DNA from: Bacteroidales bacterium | GTDB taxonomy: Bacteria > Bacteroidota > Bacteroidia > Bacteroidales > WCHB1-69 | Assembly (NCBI GenBank): GCA_024686335.1 | Contig: JAILCI010000054.1 | Location: 122,980-186,979 of the forward strand | Direction of reading: 5' to 3' | DNA: 64,000 nucleotides | Shown here: positions 63,768 to 64,000 of the stretch, piece by piece | Layout of the letters: each line of letters starts with the position of its first letter | How positions within the stretch are numbered: position 1 is the first letter of the stretch | The notes under the pieces: generated by a model | What the model was told of the DNA's origin: nothing | Databases searched by the model: none | What the model saw: the letters and a program-made list of their open reading frames with translations, nothing else | Translations under genes and position numbers: made by a program

Positions 63768-63895
63768 GTTATTAGTTGGTATATTTTAATGTTTGTAAAT
63801 AATCACCCCGCCATGCACCACTATGTCTCCCATCCTCTGCCCCTTTTCCATCCGTGCCGGCGGGCTGGATGGTGTGGGCGTAACCGCCAAGGCGT

Positions 63896-63953
63896 CAGGA
63901 ATATCAAAATCCGGTGTAACCCATTTTTTGTATTTTTGCAGTCTCCAAAGTGG
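63896..63953 (+). repeat. Promoter-bearing direct repeat, copy B
   Basis: This is the second copy of the segment at 63710-63767, 186 bases away, with its own TATTTTTG at 63931-63938. The similarity continues loosely after both copies (TGGTATATTTTAATG against TGGTGTATTTTAACG). The gene these promoters serve, if any, lies beyond the window. Confidence 0.75.
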
Positions 63954-64000
63954 TATACTTTTGGATGGCACTTTGGTGTATTTTAACGTGGTTATTTACA

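Larger units (their letters stand above)
63604..64000. other. Right-edge intergenic region
   Basis: No credible gene is present in these ~400 bases. They hold the two copies of the promoter-bearing repeat, a GC-rich spacer between them (about 63803-63890), and a TGTAAATAA at 63795 that recurs inverted as TTATTTACA at the very end of the window. Confidence 0.6.

Noticed and set aside
63702..63986. 94-codon plus-strand open frame at the right edge
   Set aside because: It spans the two copies of the duplicated promoter segment, and the repeated RNIKI and FVFLQS residues are just the translated repeat.

Overview
The window looks like chromosomal DNA from an anaerobic member of the Bacteroidales. 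Three things point there. Many genes are preceded by the Bacteroidetes -7 promoter element TAnnTTTG. At least four secreted proteins end in a type IX secretion (T9SS) sorting domain (consensus YPNP, then a terminal beta-sandwich). Several proteins have Bacteroidetes-style architecture, such as a long NusB, a DAHP synthase-chorismate mutase fusion, and YbeY with Asp in place of the third zinc His. Rubrerythrin, Fe/Mn-SOD, HydG and acetate kinase fit a fermentative, oxygen-coping anaerobe. The genus cannot be decided from the sequence alone. No rRNA, tRNA, CRISPR array, intact insertion sequence or prophage was seen.

Layout. 1-6.1 kb (+): the end of a giant beta-rich protein, a DAHP synthase/chorismate mutase fusion and a C-terminal processing protease. 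6.1-14.7 kb (-): hutI and sod; an operon of universal stress protein, flavin reductase, Nif3-like protein and zinc-ribbon coiled-coil protein; mreB; and hydG with its small TM1266-type partner. 14.8-20.2 kb (+): ridA, then abcF-rsmE-omp-nfo-gpx. 20.2-25.4 kb (+): mlaE-mlaF-cvpA-M6 protease-sufE-small lipoprotein-rubrerythrin. 25.5-36.7 kb (-): folD, SPOR protein and HAD hydrolase; an OmpA/TPR lipoprotein; then a long run of peptide transporter, thioredoxin, short YbbR-like protein, yajC, DUF1573 lipoprotein, nusB, a membrane coiled-coil protein and alkaline phosphatase. 36.8-42.6 kb (+): queA-purM, a C10 (streptopain/interpain-like) protease and an M20 amidohydrolase. 42.7-45.1 kb: divergent ackA and gapA. 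45.1-45.8 kb: a gene-free region with a GGGTATA tandem repeat and a GC-rich element. 45.8-51.4 kb (-): CoA-disulfide reductase-like enzyme with rhodanese, lytic transglycosylase, MFS transporter, small membrane protein and a carboxypeptidase-regulatory-like protein. 51.4-52.0 kb: a very AT-rich gap with a repeated 10-mer where transcription diverges. 52.0-60.7 kb (+): rpiB, LutB-like Fe-S protein, DUF4175-like coiled-coil protein, small unknown protein, T9SS-tagged SGNH hydrolase, ybeY and mnmG in one tight row. 61.0-63.6 kb (-): a large T9SS cargo protein. The right edge holds a duplicated promoter segment.

Most of the window is housekeeping and envelope biology. Four T9SS cargo proteins (M6 metalloprotease, C10 cysteine protease, SGNH hydrolase, choice-of-anchor-J protein) suggest a proteolytic, surface-active lifestyle. 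I found no clear-cut new defence, mobile or biosynthetic system. The best leads are the AT-rich repeat region at 51.4-52.0 kb (possible origin), the GC-rich intergenic element at 45.3-45.6 kb, the HydG/TM1266 pair without its usual partners, the duplicated promoter at 63.7-63.95 kb and the poorly understood genes in the rpiB-mnmG row.
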